Assembly: GCF_000332515.2 (NCBI RefSeq)
Contig: NZ_AOGZ02000014.1
Span: forward strand, 2,062,001-2,126,000
Direction of reading: 5' to 3'
From: Leptospira wolbachii serovar Codice str. CDC
GTDB lineage: Bacteria > Spirochaetota > Leptospiria > Leptospirales > Leptospiraceae
DNA length: 64,000 nucleotides
This document shows positions 36,050 to 45,634 of the stretch, piece after piece; the stretch's first letter is position 1; each line of letters begins with the position of its first letter. The position numbers and the translations under genes were made by a program. The notes under the pieces are model-generated. The model searched no databases, was not told where the DNA came from, and saw nothing but the letters and a program-made list of their open reading frames with translations.

Positions 36050-37260
36050 GATTGAAGTGCCTTTAAACCATTTATTAAAGTTTCTTCCTCGGAAATTAAA
36101 CTAATAACCAATATACAGCGGTTATGCGAAAAACCATACCAAGATCCAGGATGTACAAATACCTCGGATTTTAATAAAATTTCCAAAACCAGATCTTCAT
36201 CTTTTATTTCCAAATCCAATTCAAATAAAAAATACCACCCAGCTTCGACGATCGTTTTGTTTTTGATTTTTGAGTTATCTTCTAAAAATAAATTACATTC
36301 AGCAAAGTTTCGCATAATTCTTGTTCGAATGCGATTTTGGATCATTGATTTCCAGGGGATGAGTTCAGGGGTCGCAAGTTGGACAGGAGAATTGACAGAA
36401 AGGTATGTGTCGGCAACGAATCCCAAATTTTTTTGCATTTCTTTTCGGTAAAAATCCGGGCTTTTGTTTAGGATCCATCCCAGTTTGAGCTGAGGAAGAG
36501 CCAACATTTTAGAAAATCCATTACAGACCAATAGAGGGAAATTAGGTGCATCAGGAATCTGATGAGCCTCTCCAGAAAATTCATAACCGACAAAAACTTC
36601 ATCTAAGAGGATTGGAATTTTGATTCCCAGTTCCTCCCATTCTTTCCAAAAACTAGCTGTGGTTCTAGATCCTGTGGGATTTGCGGGACTGACGAGAACA
36701 ATCAATTTTGTTTTTGTGCTCACACAATTGGCAATGGTTTCTGCAGAATAAATCCATTTTCCCGTATCCGGATCTTCCTTTAGTGGGTAGTGGACTTCCT
36801 TAAGATTTTCAAGTCCAATCAGGAAGCTAAATAACGGATAACCAGGGTTTGGTGTTAAAACCTCATCCCCTGGATTTGTAAATAGTTTAAAAATGTAAGA
36901 ATAGGCTTCCGAAGTACTGGCTGTTAGAATCAAATCAGATGTTTTGGTTTGGATTCCCCTATTTGTATATTCGGAAACAATGGAACTCCTTGTGGATTCT
37001 AATCCTTCGGCAATTGGATTATACTGGCTGAGGTCCAAACTGGAAAGTATATGAGACAAAGCACCCGGCGGGAATTCCAATCCTAGTTTTGTAGGATTGG
37101 AATTGGTGAGATCCAAAATTGTTTTTCCTGATTTTTCCAGGTTTTGTTTTGTTTGGTAGATTTTATTTTCTGAGTTTAAATCACCTAATAACTGAAAACG
37201 ATTGGAAAATGAAAATGGGAAATTAGCCAAATCATCCTGCTTGGTGTAAGTATTTAGCAA
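36037..37260 (-). CDS. class I/II PLP-dependent aminotransferase
   Basis: A 407-residue fold type I aminotransferase. DLTNSNPTKLGL near 50, TASTSEAYSYIFKLF near 108, NPGYPLF near 140, VSPANPTGSRT near 190 and the PLP-binding Lys in CNGFSKMLALPQLKLGWI near 255 are all present; the closing Arg region is near 380 (HNRCILVI). The substrate amino acid is unknown. It lies downstream of an SDR with a 29-base overlap, and the pair may act on one metabolite. Confidence 0.87.
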   Translation of the reverse strand: MLNTYTKQDDLANFPFSFSNRFQLLGDLNSENKIYQTKQNLEKSGKTILDLTNSNPTKLGLEFPPGALSHILSSLDLSQYNPIAEGLESTRSSIVSEYTNRGIQTKTSDLILTASTSEAYSYIFKLFTNPGDEVLTPNPGYPLFSFLIGLENLKEVHYPLKEDPDTGKWIYSAETIANCVSTKTKLIVLVSPANPTGSRTTASFWKEWEELGIKIPILLDEVFVGYEFSGEAHQIPDAPNFPLLVCNGFSKMLALPQLKLGWILNKSPDFYRKEMQKNLGFVADTYLSVNSPVQLATPELIPWKSMIQNRIRTRIMRNFAECNLFLEDNSKIKNKTIVEAGWYFLFELDLEIKDEDLVLEILLKSEVFVHPGSWYGFSHNRCILVISLISEEETLINGLKALQSYLK

Positions 37261-38011
37261 TCAAACGAACGAGAAACCTTGGAGAAAATCGAACCGACTG
37301 TGCTAAAAGGAAATTAAAGAATCCTGTAATTTTTACGACCTTTTTTCCAAACAGCGCATCAAGTCCAATATCCACTACATCCTGTGATTTCATAATGAGA
37401 AAAGATGACTTTACTAGATTGATTTTAGTCATATTGGCTCTTTCAAAAAATTCCGTTTGTGTTGGTCCTGGACAAACGCATGTTACTGTTACACCATAAT
37501 CTCTTACTTCTTCGGCAAGTCCTTCACTTAAGGAAAGAACATACGCTTTTGAAGCATAGTAGCTTGACATCAGTGGTCCAGGTTGGAAGGCCGCAGTGGA
37601 GGCAACGTTTAAGATATAACCGTCTTTAGCTGCCACCATATCTTGCAAAAACAAATGGCAAAGTTCTGAAAGGGTAGTGACATTCAGTTGGATCAACTCT
37701 GCTTCTTTCTCAAAGGAATTTTTATGGAATTCGCCATTGATACCAAAACCTGCATTGTTCACTAAACAGTGAATGGATAACTTTAGTTTTTTGACTGCTT
37801 TGTATACAGCTTCTGCCGATTTGGGTTTGGCCAAGTCTTGGGCTATGACTACACTTTGTAATCCGTATTTGGTTTTGATTTCTGTGGCAAGTGCCTTTAA
37901 CCGATCAGCACTGCGAGCGACTAAAACAGGAGTATAACCCTTTTTAGCCAAAGTCAGAGCAAAATCTTTTCCGAGTCCTGTGGAAGCGCCAGTAATTAGA
38001 GCATATTTCAT
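37232..38011 (-). CDS. short-chain dehydrogenase/reductase
   Basis: A 259-residue SDR. TGASTGLGKDFA is the cofactor motif, with Arg in VARSAD after strand 2 hinting at NADP. NNAGFGINGEF is near 87, Ser is in NVASTAAF, and Tyr/Lys is in YYASKAYVLSLS near 155. The Pro-Gly ending of the core is CPGPTQTEFFERANM. This subgroup often acts on lipids or fatty acyl substrates. It is upstream of the aminotransferase on the same transcript and divergent from an MFS transporter. Confidence 0.88.
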   Translation of the reverse strand: MKYALITGASTGLGKDFALTLAKKGYTPVLVARSADRLKALATEIKTKYGLQSVVIAQDLAKPKSAEAVYKAVKKLKLSIHCLVNNAGFGINGEFHKNSFEKEAELIQLNVTTLSELCHLFLQDMVAAKDGYILNVASTAAFQPGPLMSSYYASKAYVLSLSEGLAEEVRDYGVTVTCVCPGPTQTEFFERANMTKINLVKSSFLIMKSQDVVDIGLDALFGKKVVKITGFFNFLLAQSVRFSPRFLVRLIAKYLHQAG

Positions 38012-38050
38012 TAGGGAAATTTATTACTGAATGCAAAAGTTGGCAATTCG

Positions 38051-38064
38051 AAACTAAATAGTTT
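38051..38064. promoter_or_regulatory. small palindrome upstream of the MFS gene
   Basis: AAACTA and TAGTTT around a 2-base centre lie 35 bases before the ATG of the MFS transporter, in the gap divergent from the SDR. The size fits a TetR/MarR-type operator, but no regulator gene is adjacent. Confidence 0.25.
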
Positions 38065-38098
38065 TGGAAATTTTGAACGCCTGGTCAATATTAGTTTA

Positions 38099-39322
38099 AT
38101 GAGCCAACCTCTTACCCATCCGCTTCATACCATCCAAAAAGAAAGAGCCATTATCTTCATCCTTGCGGCCCTCCAATTTTTACACATTCTGGATTTTGTC
38201 ATCATGATGCCTCTCGGGCCCGTATTTATGGAAAGTTTCAAAATCGATTCTGCAGCCTTTGGGTTACTAGTTTCTTCTTATTCCATCAGTGCCGGTGTAT
38301 TTGGACTCATCGGAGCTTTGTTTTTAGATTCCTATGATCGTAAAATGAGTCTTCTCGTATTGTTCTTCGGATTCTCTTTTGGGACATTACTTTGTGCCTT
38401 TGCTCCCAATTACCCATTTTTGCTTTTGGCAAGAGTTGTTGCCGGGGGATTCGGGGGAATGATTGGCGCTACTGTTTTATCCATTATCGGAGATATCATT
38501 CCTGTTTTTAGAAGGGGAACTGCCACGGGTGTTGTGATGAGTTCTTTTTCTGTTGCATCGGTGATTGGAATTCCCATTGGGCTTTCCTTAGCTAATAAAT
38601 TTGGATGGCACTTTCCATTTTTATCTTTGGCAATTGCTGGATTTTTGATTCTACCTATCGGTTACAAAGTATTACCATCAATTCGTTATCATTTGGATTC
38701 GGATGTTCACCCAAAACAGTCGCAACTAAAATCATTAAAACAAGTGATTACCAAAAAAGACCATTTTGCTCCTTTCCTATTTATGGTTTTTTTGATGTTT
38801 GGAGGATTTACCATCATTCCTTTCCTCAGTCCATTTCTTGTCTCTAACGTTGGTTTAGCGATCAGTGATCTTCCTTATATTTATTTCTTTGGGGGACTTT
38901 TTACTTTTTTTACTAGTAGATTCATTGGAAAACTCTCCGACAGATATGGAAAATTGAAAGTTTATCAAATCATTTCAATCATAGCAGTGGTTCCTATTGT
39001 GATTGTTGTGACTTTGACAAAAACCGCATTACCTGTGGTTCTTACCGTCACAACTTTGTTTATGATTTTGGTTTCTGGACGGATGGTGCCTGCTTTTGCA
39101 ATGATTACTTCTGCAGTAGAACCAAGGATTCGTGGGAGTTTTATGTCTGTAAATTCGGCGATCCAACAGATTTCTTCTGGTGCTGCATCTTATGTTGCCG
39201 GACTCATTTTGTTCCAGACTGCCGATAATCAATTAGAGAATTATGAGCTAGTTGGAATGATTTCTGTATTTAGTTTGTTATTTAGTGTTTACCTAGCTAA
39301 AAAAATAAAAATTGCAGGGTAG
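38099..39322 (+). CDS. MFS-family transporter
   Basis: A 407-residue protein with 12 predicted helices and the drug/proton antiporter style of layout. The loop between helices 2 and 3 reads GALFLDSYDRKMSLL, close to the family's DRxGRR-like motif A, and the paired motif in the second half is GKLSDRYGKLKVY near 280. Helix 5 has a Pro-Gly-rich IGIPIGLSLA, as in DHA1-type exporters. The transported substrate is unknown. It is divergent from the SDR/aminotransferase pair. Confidence 0.88.
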   Translation: MSQPLTHPLHTIQKERAIIFILAALQFLHILDFVIMMPLGPVFMESFKIDSAAFGLLVSSYSISAGVFGLIGALFLDSYDRKMSLLVLFFGFSFGTLLCAFAPNYPFLLLARVVAGGFGGMIGATVLSIIGDIIPVFRRGTATGVVMSSFSVASVIGIPIGLSLANKFGWHFPFLSLAIAGFLILPIGYKVLPSIRYHLDSDVHPKQSQLKSLKQVITKKDHFAPFLFMVFLMFGGFTIIPFLSPFLVSNVGLAISDLPYIYFFGGLFTFFTSRFIGKLSDRYGKLKVYQIISIIAVVPIVIVVTLTKTALPVVLTVTTLFMILVSGRMVPAFAMITSAVEPRIRGSFMSVNSAIQQISSGAASYVAGLILFQTADNQLENYELVGMISVFSLLFSVYLAKKIKIAG

Positions 39323-39365
39323 TTATAAAAATAGTATAGGATAAGTTAGCGAAGGTTAGTTTATT

Positions 39366-40286
39366 CTATAATTCTAATTTTCCAGTTTCAAGAAAATCGA
39401 TGATCATGGTTTTTTGAGATACCGTGATCATCTTTTTTTCCAATAGTTGGTTAAGGATTTCGGAGGCAGTTCCAATTTCCATTCCAGCCATCTCAGAAAA
39501 AATAAACTGAAAGTTTTTATCAATCCTATGTTCCCCAATATAGGAAATTAGTTTTTCGCTAGTTTCTAGAATCAATTTCTGCCTATGAATGAGCCCTTCC
39601 ATTGTGGAAAGTATGATCGAAACTTCGGGATCATCCACAAACAATTGCATTATATGTTCGTAGATTTTTGGAGACTGCAACGGTAATTCGTAGATCGAAT
39701 CTCCAAGTGCATTGTATAAAGATTTTTCTTCTTCAAAATCCAAACCAGTATATTTGTTAAGGTTTGATACAATTTCTGATGGCAAAATGACGATAAATTG
39801 ACAGGCATATTCTGGTTCTTTTAGGTACCGAACAAAATACTGAATTAGATCGCAAATGCGTAAATAACTAACAAAAGTCCAATACTTGAAACTTCTAATG
39901 TCAAACATGTGTTTGATGGACTTTTCTCTTTTGATAGAGTCTCTGATGTTCATGTAATTTTCAAAATCACATTTGAAAAGATAACTCAAAGTGTGGTTGG
40001 AAAAGGACTCAATAATTTCTCGAACGAGTGTTGGTTCTCCGATGTAGAGAAAATAGGAGATTAATTCTAAATTGTCTTTAGAAGTCCAAAGGAACTTTTC
40101 TAAAGTTTTTGCTGGAATTTGGGAAAAAGCTGAGAATCCAATTTTAAATGTAACTTTATCTTGTAAAAATGACTCGAGTTTATTTTTTGCAATACAATCT
40201 TCATCTACGTCTTGTTTTGCGAATGTATGCCTGCAACTAGGTGGACAGGCTTCATATAAGGATGTACCGAGGAAACATTTTGACAT
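39366..40286 (-). CDS. helical protein with N-terminal cysteine motif
   Basis: A 306-residue soluble protein of unrecognised family. The N-terminus has Cys4, Cys14, Cys18 and Cys31 (KC-x9-CPPSC), enough for a metal site. The rest is mainly helical without repeats I can name. It lies 3 bases after the lipoprotein gene upstream, so the pair are one operon. The KC-x9-CPxS spacing also occurs in the small protein at 9314, which may be coincidence. Confidence 0.5.
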   Translation of the reverse strand: MSKCFLGTSLYEACPPSCRHTFAKQDVDEDCIAKNKLESFLQDKVTFKIGFSAFSQIPAKTLEKFLWTSKDNLELISYFLYIGEPTLVREIIESFSNHTLSYLFKCDFENYMNIRDSIKREKSIKHMFDIRSFKYWTFVSYLRICDLIQYFVRYLKEPEYACQFIVILPSEIVSNLNKYTGLDFEEEKSLYNALGDSIYELPLQSPKIYEHIMQLFVDDPEVSIILSTMEGLIHRQKLILETSEKLISYIGEHRIDKNFQFIFSEMAGMEIGTASEILNQLLEKKMITVSQKTMIIDFLETGKLEL

Positions 40287-40289
40287 AGA

Positions 40290-40754
40290 CTATTGAATTA
40301 ATTCTCCGCAGTCTCTCATTTCTGGAGCATAAGGATTTTTTACTTCTCTACCTGTCATTAACCAAAATTTATCAACCATAGGACAGTAAAATCGATTGTA
40401 CTTAGTTTGGTTTGGCACTTCTGTTTTGATTTGGATCAATATTTCCTGAATTTTAGAAATTTTCTCATAGCTAGTTTCTAAATCGGTCCCATCGGTTGGA
40501 AGGAGTGGGTGAAGAGTTTCTGCCCAGGCCTTAAATTTTGGATGTCCACTCGCTCCCAATGCATCAAGAGTTTCCGAAAAAACTTTCCAATTTGGTTTGG
40601 GATTGTCTTTTAGATACTCTTCGAGAAGGATTTGGTTCTCTGATAGGAGTTTTGCCGCTAGGTTTTCATGGGCAGGTGTAAAAGGAACGACCTCTTCCTT
40701 GCAAGAAAGGGCAAAAATGGCTAAAACGATGAGTAATATCCGAAATACATTCAT
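40290..40754 (-). CDS. small lipoprotein
   Basis: A 154-residue lipoprotein with lipobox AIFALSC from ATG 40754; a start at 40793 would add 13 polar residues and lacks a ribosome site. The mature part is helical, with AHENLAAKLLSENQILLEEYL and a DxFYCPMVDKFWLMTGREV segment near the end with two further Cys. No family is recognised. It is upstream of the helical Cys-motif protein by 3 bases, suggesting a joint role. Confidence 0.55.
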   Translation of the reverse strand: MNVFRILLIVLAIFALSCKEEVVPFTPAHENLAAKLLSENQILLEEYLKDNPKPNWKVFSETLDALGASGHPKFKAWAETLHPLLPTDGTDLETSYEKISKIQEILIQIKTEVPNQTKYNRFYCPMVDKFWLMTGREVKNPYAPEMRDCGELIQ

Positions 40755-40893
40755 ATTTTGATTCTTTTTTCCTGAGTTGGAATTGGAATTCAAATTTTAG
40801 TTTCGAGTTTGTTAGAGGGAAATTGCTTTTTTCTCGACAAAGCCGGTTTTTCAAGCATGATGACAGAAAAGTTCACGAAGGTGTAATTCCATT

Positions 40894-41244
40894 ATGATTA
40901 TTGTAGAAGGCATTGGCCACGTCAGTATCCCCGTCTCCCAACTCGACACCTCTATCGATTTTTACCGGGACATTTTTGACTTCGAAGTGGAGACAAAGAA
41001 GGCTACTGAGGCAATTCTTTCTCTGGATTCCTTTCGTATACGATTGGTTGTCGCAGAAGTTTCAGACAGATCTCTCCCAACCTTAAGTTTTGTGATGGAT
41101 GTGGATGATTTCACAGAAGCCATCAGCGAACTGGAAGAAAAGAACGTTAAGATCATTAAAGGGCCAGAAGGAACCGATTCTGGAGAGTGTCTTACGTTTG
41201 CAGATCCAAGCCAAAATTTAATAGAGATCTTTTACTCAAATTAA
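40894..41244 (+). CDS. glyoxalase/VOC-fold protein
   Basis: A 116-residue single-domain VOC protein with two babab modules: VEGIGHVSIPVSQLDTSIDFYRD begins the first and FVMDVDDFTEAISEL with LTFADPSQNLIEIFY the second. The metal positions His8 (GHVSI) and Glu (LIEIF) are conserved, others less so. Possible roles are lactoylglutathione lyase, dioxygenase or resistance protein. AAGGTG stands about 10 bases before the ATG. No operon partner. Confidence 0.85.
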   Translation: MIIVEGIGHVSIPVSQLDTSIDFYRDIFDFEVETKKATEAILSLDSFRIRLVVAEVSDRSLPTLSFVMDVDDFTEAISELEEKNVKIIKGPEGTDSGECLTFADPSQNLIEIFYSN

Positions 41245-41394
41245 AACCTGCTAATTTCCTTAGAACCCTATCTAGTTTCCTCTTGGTATCTCCTTATCGA
41301 TGACCCAGGAGGATGGGAAGGATTCTCCACTCTCTCCTATTTCACAGAAAGCCATCCTTACATTTTCTTTTTTTTGCGGAGAAATTAAATCTTT

Positions 41395-42087
41395 CTAAAG
41401 AACTAAACTACAAGTCGCAGAGTTGGCAGTAATATAGAATTGCGTTGCAACTCCGGCAGGAAAAGGAATGGTTGGGTCGTTCTGTAATACATAATCAGTC
41501 GCCTGACAGGACCGACTGAAAACTCTCACGGTAACAGCACTTTGACATCCGATAATTAAATTCCTGGCGGCTAATAAAGTATCTGTGTGGAACGCTTTTG
41601 TCTCAATAGCACCAAATTCTACTGATAAACTTTGGCCTTGTTTTAATTCAATCTCAGATCCATACTGTTTGTTTGTGATCGCATAGCAGTCGATAAAGTA
41701 TTCAGTACCAGCGCAGTTAGCACCTTCTTTCGAGTTAGGCAAACAAACTCCACCTGATTTTGATACAGTAACAAATCCAGAAAAAGCACCATCTGGAACC
41801 CGGGTGTGTAACTCCGTTCCAAGATTTGCATTTATGGTGGCTACGATATCGTTAAATCGTACAACTGGATCCACTCCGAAATTTTCGCCTTTGATCACAA
41901 CCTCAGTTGCAGGGTAAATGGCATTTAAGTTGTTTTGGGTTGGTGTTCCAATTTGAGGGGTAACAGAAGACACAACCGGAGGTGAACTTAGGAGTGCTAC
42001 AAGAGGGTCTTCTTGCGACGAGGACTTGCAGGAAAAACTGTTTCCAAGTACTAGTGAGAATCCGATTGTGTATAAAATCCTTCTCAT
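41395..42087 (-). CDS. IPT/TIG-domain lipoprotein
   Basis: A 230-residue surface or periplasmic lipoprotein with lipobox GNSFSC from ATG 42087 (MRRILYT), which has GGAAG upstream; the ATG at 42102 lacks it. Residues ~38-110 form an IPT/TIG immunoglobulin-like fold (SSVTPQIGTP, VVIKGENFG, VVRFNDIVATI). The remaining part is rich in Cys (five), so disulphides are likely. It is divergent from an enoyl-CoA hydratase. Ligand is unknown. Confidence 0.7.
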   Translation of the reverse strand: MRRILYTIGFSLVLGNSFSCKSSSQEDPLVALLSSPPVVSSVTPQIGTPTQNNLNAIYPATEVVIKGENFGVDPVVRFNDIVATINANLGTELHTRVPDGAFSGFVTVSKSGGVCLPNSKEGANCAGTEYFIDCYAITNKQYGSEIELKQGQSLSVEFGAIETKAFHTDTLLAARNLIIGCQSAVTVRVFSRSCQATDYVLQNDPTIPFPAGVATQFYITANSATCSLVL

Positions 42088-42156
42088 GACGGCTGCTTCC
42101 ATTATCGGAAAATCAAAACAGTTTTCATTTCTATTTTTTCATCAGGAGGAAATTCT

Positions 42157-42930
42157 ATGAACACTGTCACTCTCCAAACCCACCATACTTATGTAGCATT
42201 AATGGAACTGAATCGCCCCGAGGCAAAAAATGCCATTTCCATCCAACTCCTTGCAGAACTGCGAGAAAAGATTCAGGAAGTGAAAAAAAGTAAGGCGCGA
42301 ACCTTAGTCATCATTGGTACCGGTGACGCCTTCTGTTCTGGCGCTGACCTAAAAGAAAGAAAATCCATGTCGGACTTGCAGGTAAAACAATTCCTGAAAG
42401 ATATCAACCTTTGTTTTTCAGAGTTGGCAAATCTTTCAATCCCAACCATTGCAGCCATCAACGGGTTTGCCTTTGGTGGTGGTTTAGAAATGGCATTGGC
42501 ATGTGATATTCGTTATGCGAGTGAATCTGCGCAAATGGGACTTACTGAAACCAAATTAGGAATCATTCCTGGAGCTGGCGGAACCCAAAGACTTTCCCGA
42601 ATTGTGGGAGAATCTACGGCTATGGAGTGGATATTTTCAGGAAAAAAACTTAACGGAAAGGAAGCAATGCTCCGAGGTTTGGTATCTCAAGTATTTGATC
42701 CAGACCATTTACGGGAATCTTCTCTTGCCTTAGCACGGGAGATATCGGAATCTGCACCTATTGCCGTTTCTGCTGCGAAAAAAGCAGTGCGCCGCGGAAT
42801 GGAGTTTCCATTGGAATCGGCCCTAGAGTGGGAAAGGCTTTGTTATTTTGAAACAATAGGTACAAAAGATCGAGTGGAAGCCTTACAGGCATTTGCTGAA
42901 AAAAGAAAACCTATTTTTAAGGGAGAATGA
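42157..42930 (+). CDS. enoyl-CoA hydratase/isomerase family protein
   Basis: A 257-residue crotonase. The oxyanion-hole segment is GDAFCSGADLKER near 60; NGFAFGGGLEMALACDIRYASE near 107 and the catalytic Glu pair in MGLTETKLGIIPGAGGTQRLSR near 130 match a true hydratase. Its C-terminal helices end in AFAEKRKPIFKGE, typical of this family. A strong AGGAGGA site sits 7 bases before the ATG. The dcd gene follows 3 bases later, so the two may be co-transcribed. The pathway is unclear. Confidence 0.9.
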   Translation: MNTVTLQTHHTYVALMELNRPEAKNAISIQLLAELREKIQEVKKSKARTLVIIGTGDAFCSGADLKERKSMSDLQVKQFLKDINLCFSELANLSIPTIAAINGFAFGGGLEMALACDIRYASESAQMGLTETKLGIIPGAGGTQRLSRIVGESTAMEWIFSGKKLNGKEAMLRGLVSQVFDPDHLRESSLALAREISESAPIAVSAAKKAVRRGMEFPLESALEWERLCYFETIGTKDRVEALQAFAEKRKPIFKGE

Positions 42931-42933
42931 TCC

Positions 42934-43458
42934 GTGATATTAACCGGAAAAGAAATTTTAAAAAGACTGGGAAACGATATTAAAATCGAACCTTATGATG
43001 CGAATCTATTAAATCCTAATTCATATAATTTACGATTGCATGAAGATCTTTTAGTATATTCTGAATTTCCTTTGGACATGAAAAAACCAAATCCTGTACA
43101 AACTTTAAAGATACCAGAAGACGGTTTGTTATTGGAACCTGGTACATTGTATTTGGGAAGGACTATCGAATTCACAGAGACTCACAATTTAGTGCCAATG
43201 TTGGAAGGCCGTTCTTCTATTGGGCGACTCGGGATGTTTGTCCACATTACCGCCGGTTTCGGGGATGTCGGTTTTAAAGGCTTTTGGACTCTAGAAATCC
43301 AGGTCACTCATCCTCTACGTGTTTATGCGGGAGTTCAAATCTGCCAAATTTTCTACCATACGGTCGAAGGAGAAATCAGTGAATACAAATCAGGGAAGTA
43401 CCAAGCCAACCAAGGCATCCAACCATCTCTGTTGTATAAAGATTTTGAAAAGAAATAG
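42934..43458 (+). CDS. dcd: dCTP deaminase
   Basis: A 174-residue trimeric deaminase making dUTP from dCTP for dTMP supply. NPNSYNLRLHEDL, LEGRSSIGRLGMFVH (nucleotide-binding) and the catalytic Glu in GFWTLEIQV near 127 are present, with YQANQGIQPSLLYK near the end. The start is GTG. It lies 3 bases after the enoyl-CoA hydratase, an unexpected pairing that may just reflect shared transcription. Confidence 0.93.
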   Translation: MILTGKEILKRLGNDIKIEPYDANLLNPNSYNLRLHEDLLVYSEFPLDMKKPNPVQTLKIPEDGLLLEPGTLYLGRTIEFTETHNLVPMLEGRSSIGRLGMFVHITAGFGDVGFKGFWTLEIQVTHPLRVYAGVQICQIFYHTVEGEISEYKSGKYQANQGIQPSLLYKDFEKK

Positions 43459-43518
43459 ATTCTAGATACTTTTTAGAATCAATATAAAGAGAACCTGCCT
43501 CCCGAACGGATGGCAGGT
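43458..43518. terminator. two hairpins between convergent genes dcd and the DUF2147 protein
   Basis: GATTCTA / TAGAATC (7 bp, 9-base loop, 43458-43480) is followed by ACCTGCC / GGCAGGT (7 bp, 12-base loop, 43493-43518). The second is GC-rich and about 25 bases before a T-rich run. Together they likely end both convergent genes. Confidence 0.45.
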
Positions 43519-43533
43519 ATTTCATAATTACAA

Positions 43534-44058
43534 TTATTTTTTAGCTTTGAAAGTACAATCCCAACGAGCATCATCTACACTCATATTTCCAAGTTTTACC
43601 CAATTGTTCGTTTTTCCAATGAAGGTAATAGAACAAAGAGTTCCCTTTAGATCCAAACGATTTCCACCCTCAAGGGAAGTGAATTTTCCACAGTAGGTTT
43701 TACCATCACGTGGGTTGTAGATCTTTCCATTTTTATAAACACCTTCACCAACATAGTCAAATCCAGTGATAAAAACCATACCGAGGTTCGGACGGTTACG
43801 TAGTTTAGGATCTTCGTTGTTGTGGTCTAGATAAGGAGTCCCAGGAACACCTTTATCTTTTTCCTTCTCAGGGTAAGCATTGTCTTTGATACAAACCGTT
43901 TTACCGCAGTATTTATCACCACATTTGAAAATTTCGATGACTGAGTCTTTTTCCGGTGGTAGGTATCGTCCTAACGCAACGTCAGCCTCTTGGGCAAGTA
44001 GAGAACTTCCGGCGAAAAGAATGGCCGTCCATACACTTAAAACAAGTTTTTGATTCAT
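43534..44058 (-). CDS. DUF2147 exported protein
   Basis: A 174-residue periplasmic protein with a signal peptide (ILFAGSSLLA-Q). The DUF2147 pattern shows as GRYLPPEKDSVIEIFKCGDKYCGKTVCI, GMVFITGFDYVGEGVYKNGKIYNPRDGKTYCGKF and a final WVKLG. About six cysteines suggest disulphides. DUF2147 proteins form a small beta barrel of unknown role. It stands alone between convergent dcd and a divergent chemoreceptor. Confidence 0.8.
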   Translation of the reverse strand: MNQKLVLSVWTAILFAGSSLLAQEADVALGRYLPPEKDSVIEIFKCGDKYCGKTVCIKDNAYPEKEKDKGVPGTPYLDHNNEDPKLRNRPNLGMVFITGFDYVGEGVYKNGKIYNPRDGKTYCGKFTSLEGGNRLDLKGTLCSITFIGKTNNWVKLGNMSVDDARWDCTFKAKK

Positions 44059-44197
44059 AAGGATCCTTATTCTATAAAATTGGTTCGCTTATTCTGGCAG
44101 AATTTTGAATCTCTGGCAAGCTGGTTTTTGCAAATTCAGCACCACAATTTAGGAAAATAGTATATAGAAACAATGCAGTTAAAAAGATAAAAATATT

Positions 44198-45634
44198 ATG
44201 TTTCATTTTAAATCAAATGACTCCACTAGGGAGTTTTTAATAAAGAACCGTAAGTCGATCCGAGAACATATCATTCGGAATACTTCGATAGAAAAAACGA
44301 ATCATGCGGAAGTCGAAGAACTTTTTGAACTACAAAAAAAACTACGAAGTTTAATTACTACTTCTGCAGACGAAATTGCAGTTTCGATTCTTGGTTCTTC
44401 AACCAACTTAAAAAATATTGAATACTTACAATCGGAGTTTGTATCCGGTCTCTCCCATTTCAGTGATATTTCAGCGAATTTGGCTAGTAGCGCAGAAGAA
44501 CTGGATGCAGTCATTCATTCCGTATCTTTCCAAATTACCGAAACTCTAAAAACATTCGATGCAACTGGACAAAGAAATATTGAGTTGGTGAAGAGTTTAG
44601 AAACCACTGCAAAAGAAATTGAAACAATCGCAAAACAGTCACTATGGGTTAAGGTTGAAAACCAAAAAAATGAAGTTGAAATTCAACTTCTATATAATGA
44701 TCTCCAAAAAATTAATGAAAATATTCAATTGGTGAAGGATATTTCTGATCGGACCAATTTGCTTGCTTTAAATGCATCCATTGAAGCGGCAAGGGCAGGT
44801 GAGGAAGGTAGGGGATTTTCTGTTGTCGCTGACGGAGTTTCTAAACTTGCTGAAAATACAAAAGTAGCAGTAAAAACAATTCAAGATTCTGCCCAACATA
44901 TCAGATCGCGATTTCTTGAATTCCAAGAAAACTCAAAAACCAGAACTTCCGTGCTTATTGAAATCATTGAAAAAATTCAAGCAATTGAGTCGTCGGTAGT
45001 ATCCAACCGTAAAGAATCGAATACTAACTTAAGTGAAATTCAAATTTTGATTAGACAATTTCATGATTTAGAATTGAAACTTCGTGAAGTGGGGATTGCT
45101 TCTCAGAACATTGCAAATGATTCAACCAGTATTTCGAATCAAGTTCACATACTTTCAGATCATAGTGTGCAAACAAAATCAGATTTTGAAGCCATATTTA
45201 ATAAAATTGAGAATACAGTGAAACTGATTACAAATCAAAACTCAGTTTGGTTATTAGAATTTATTTTTCAAAGAAGATTAGATCACATTCATTGGGTACA
45301 GGCAGTAGACCAAGCAATTGCAAGTGGAAACGTAAATTTGTTTCCCCAATTAAATCATACACTTTGTAAAATGGGATTATGGTATTATCAAAGTTCGGTT
45401 TTGGATTCAAAACAAAAAACAATACATGACCAACTAGAAATACCTCATCGTGAGTTGCACGGCTGCGCAATTCGAATCAAAGAAGCGATAATACAGAATG
45501 ACAATTCAAAAATTTCGTTGGAAAGATCTAAGTTACAAGAATCGTTTCTTGAACTGGGAAAAATATTTGATACCTATATCCAATATTTGGAATCTAAAAC
45601 GATGGAAGAATCACAACTAACCTCAATTAATTGA
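44198..45634 (+). CDS. cytosolic methyl-accepting chemoreceptor with C-terminal CZB zinc domain
   Basis: A 478-residue protein with no membrane helix. Residues ~60-330 form an MCP signalling helix pair with the hairpin tip [29 protein letters not shown] near 187-213. Residues ~365-445 form a CZB domain with the zinc-binding pattern His ([10 protein letters not shown]), Cys in CKMGLWYY, and HRELHGC. CZB domains sense zinc or hypochlorous acid in the cytosol. It would report to CheA. Its 3' end overlaps the large SpoIIE protein gene by 8 bases; the two are convergent, so no shared regulation is implied. Confidence 0.87.
   Translation: MFHFKSNDSTREFLIKNRKSIREHIIRNTSIEKTNHAEVEELFELQKKLRSLITTSADEIAVSILGSSTNLKNIEYLQSEFVSGLSHFSDISANLASSAEELDAVIHSVSFQITETLKTFDATGQRNIELVKSLETTAKEIETIAKQSLWVKVENQKNEVEIQLLYNDLQKINENIQLVKDISDRTNLLALNASIEAARAGEEGRGFSVVADGVSKLAENTKVAVKTIQDSAQHIRSRFLEFQENSKTRTSVLIEIIEKIQAIESSVVSNRKESNTNLSEIQILIRQFHDLELKLREVGIASQNIANDSTSISNQVHILSDHSVQTKSDFEAIFNKIENTVKLITNQNSVWLLEFIFQRRLDHIHWVQAVDQAIASGNVNLFPQLNHTLCKMGLWYYQSSVLDSKQKTIHDQLEIPHRELHGCAIRIKEAIIQNDNSKISLERSKLQESFLELGKIFDTYIQYLESKTMEESQLTSIN

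Noticed and set aside
41297..41395. 32-codon frame in the gap before the TIG lipoprotein
   Set aside because: No ribosome site and no recognisable feature.
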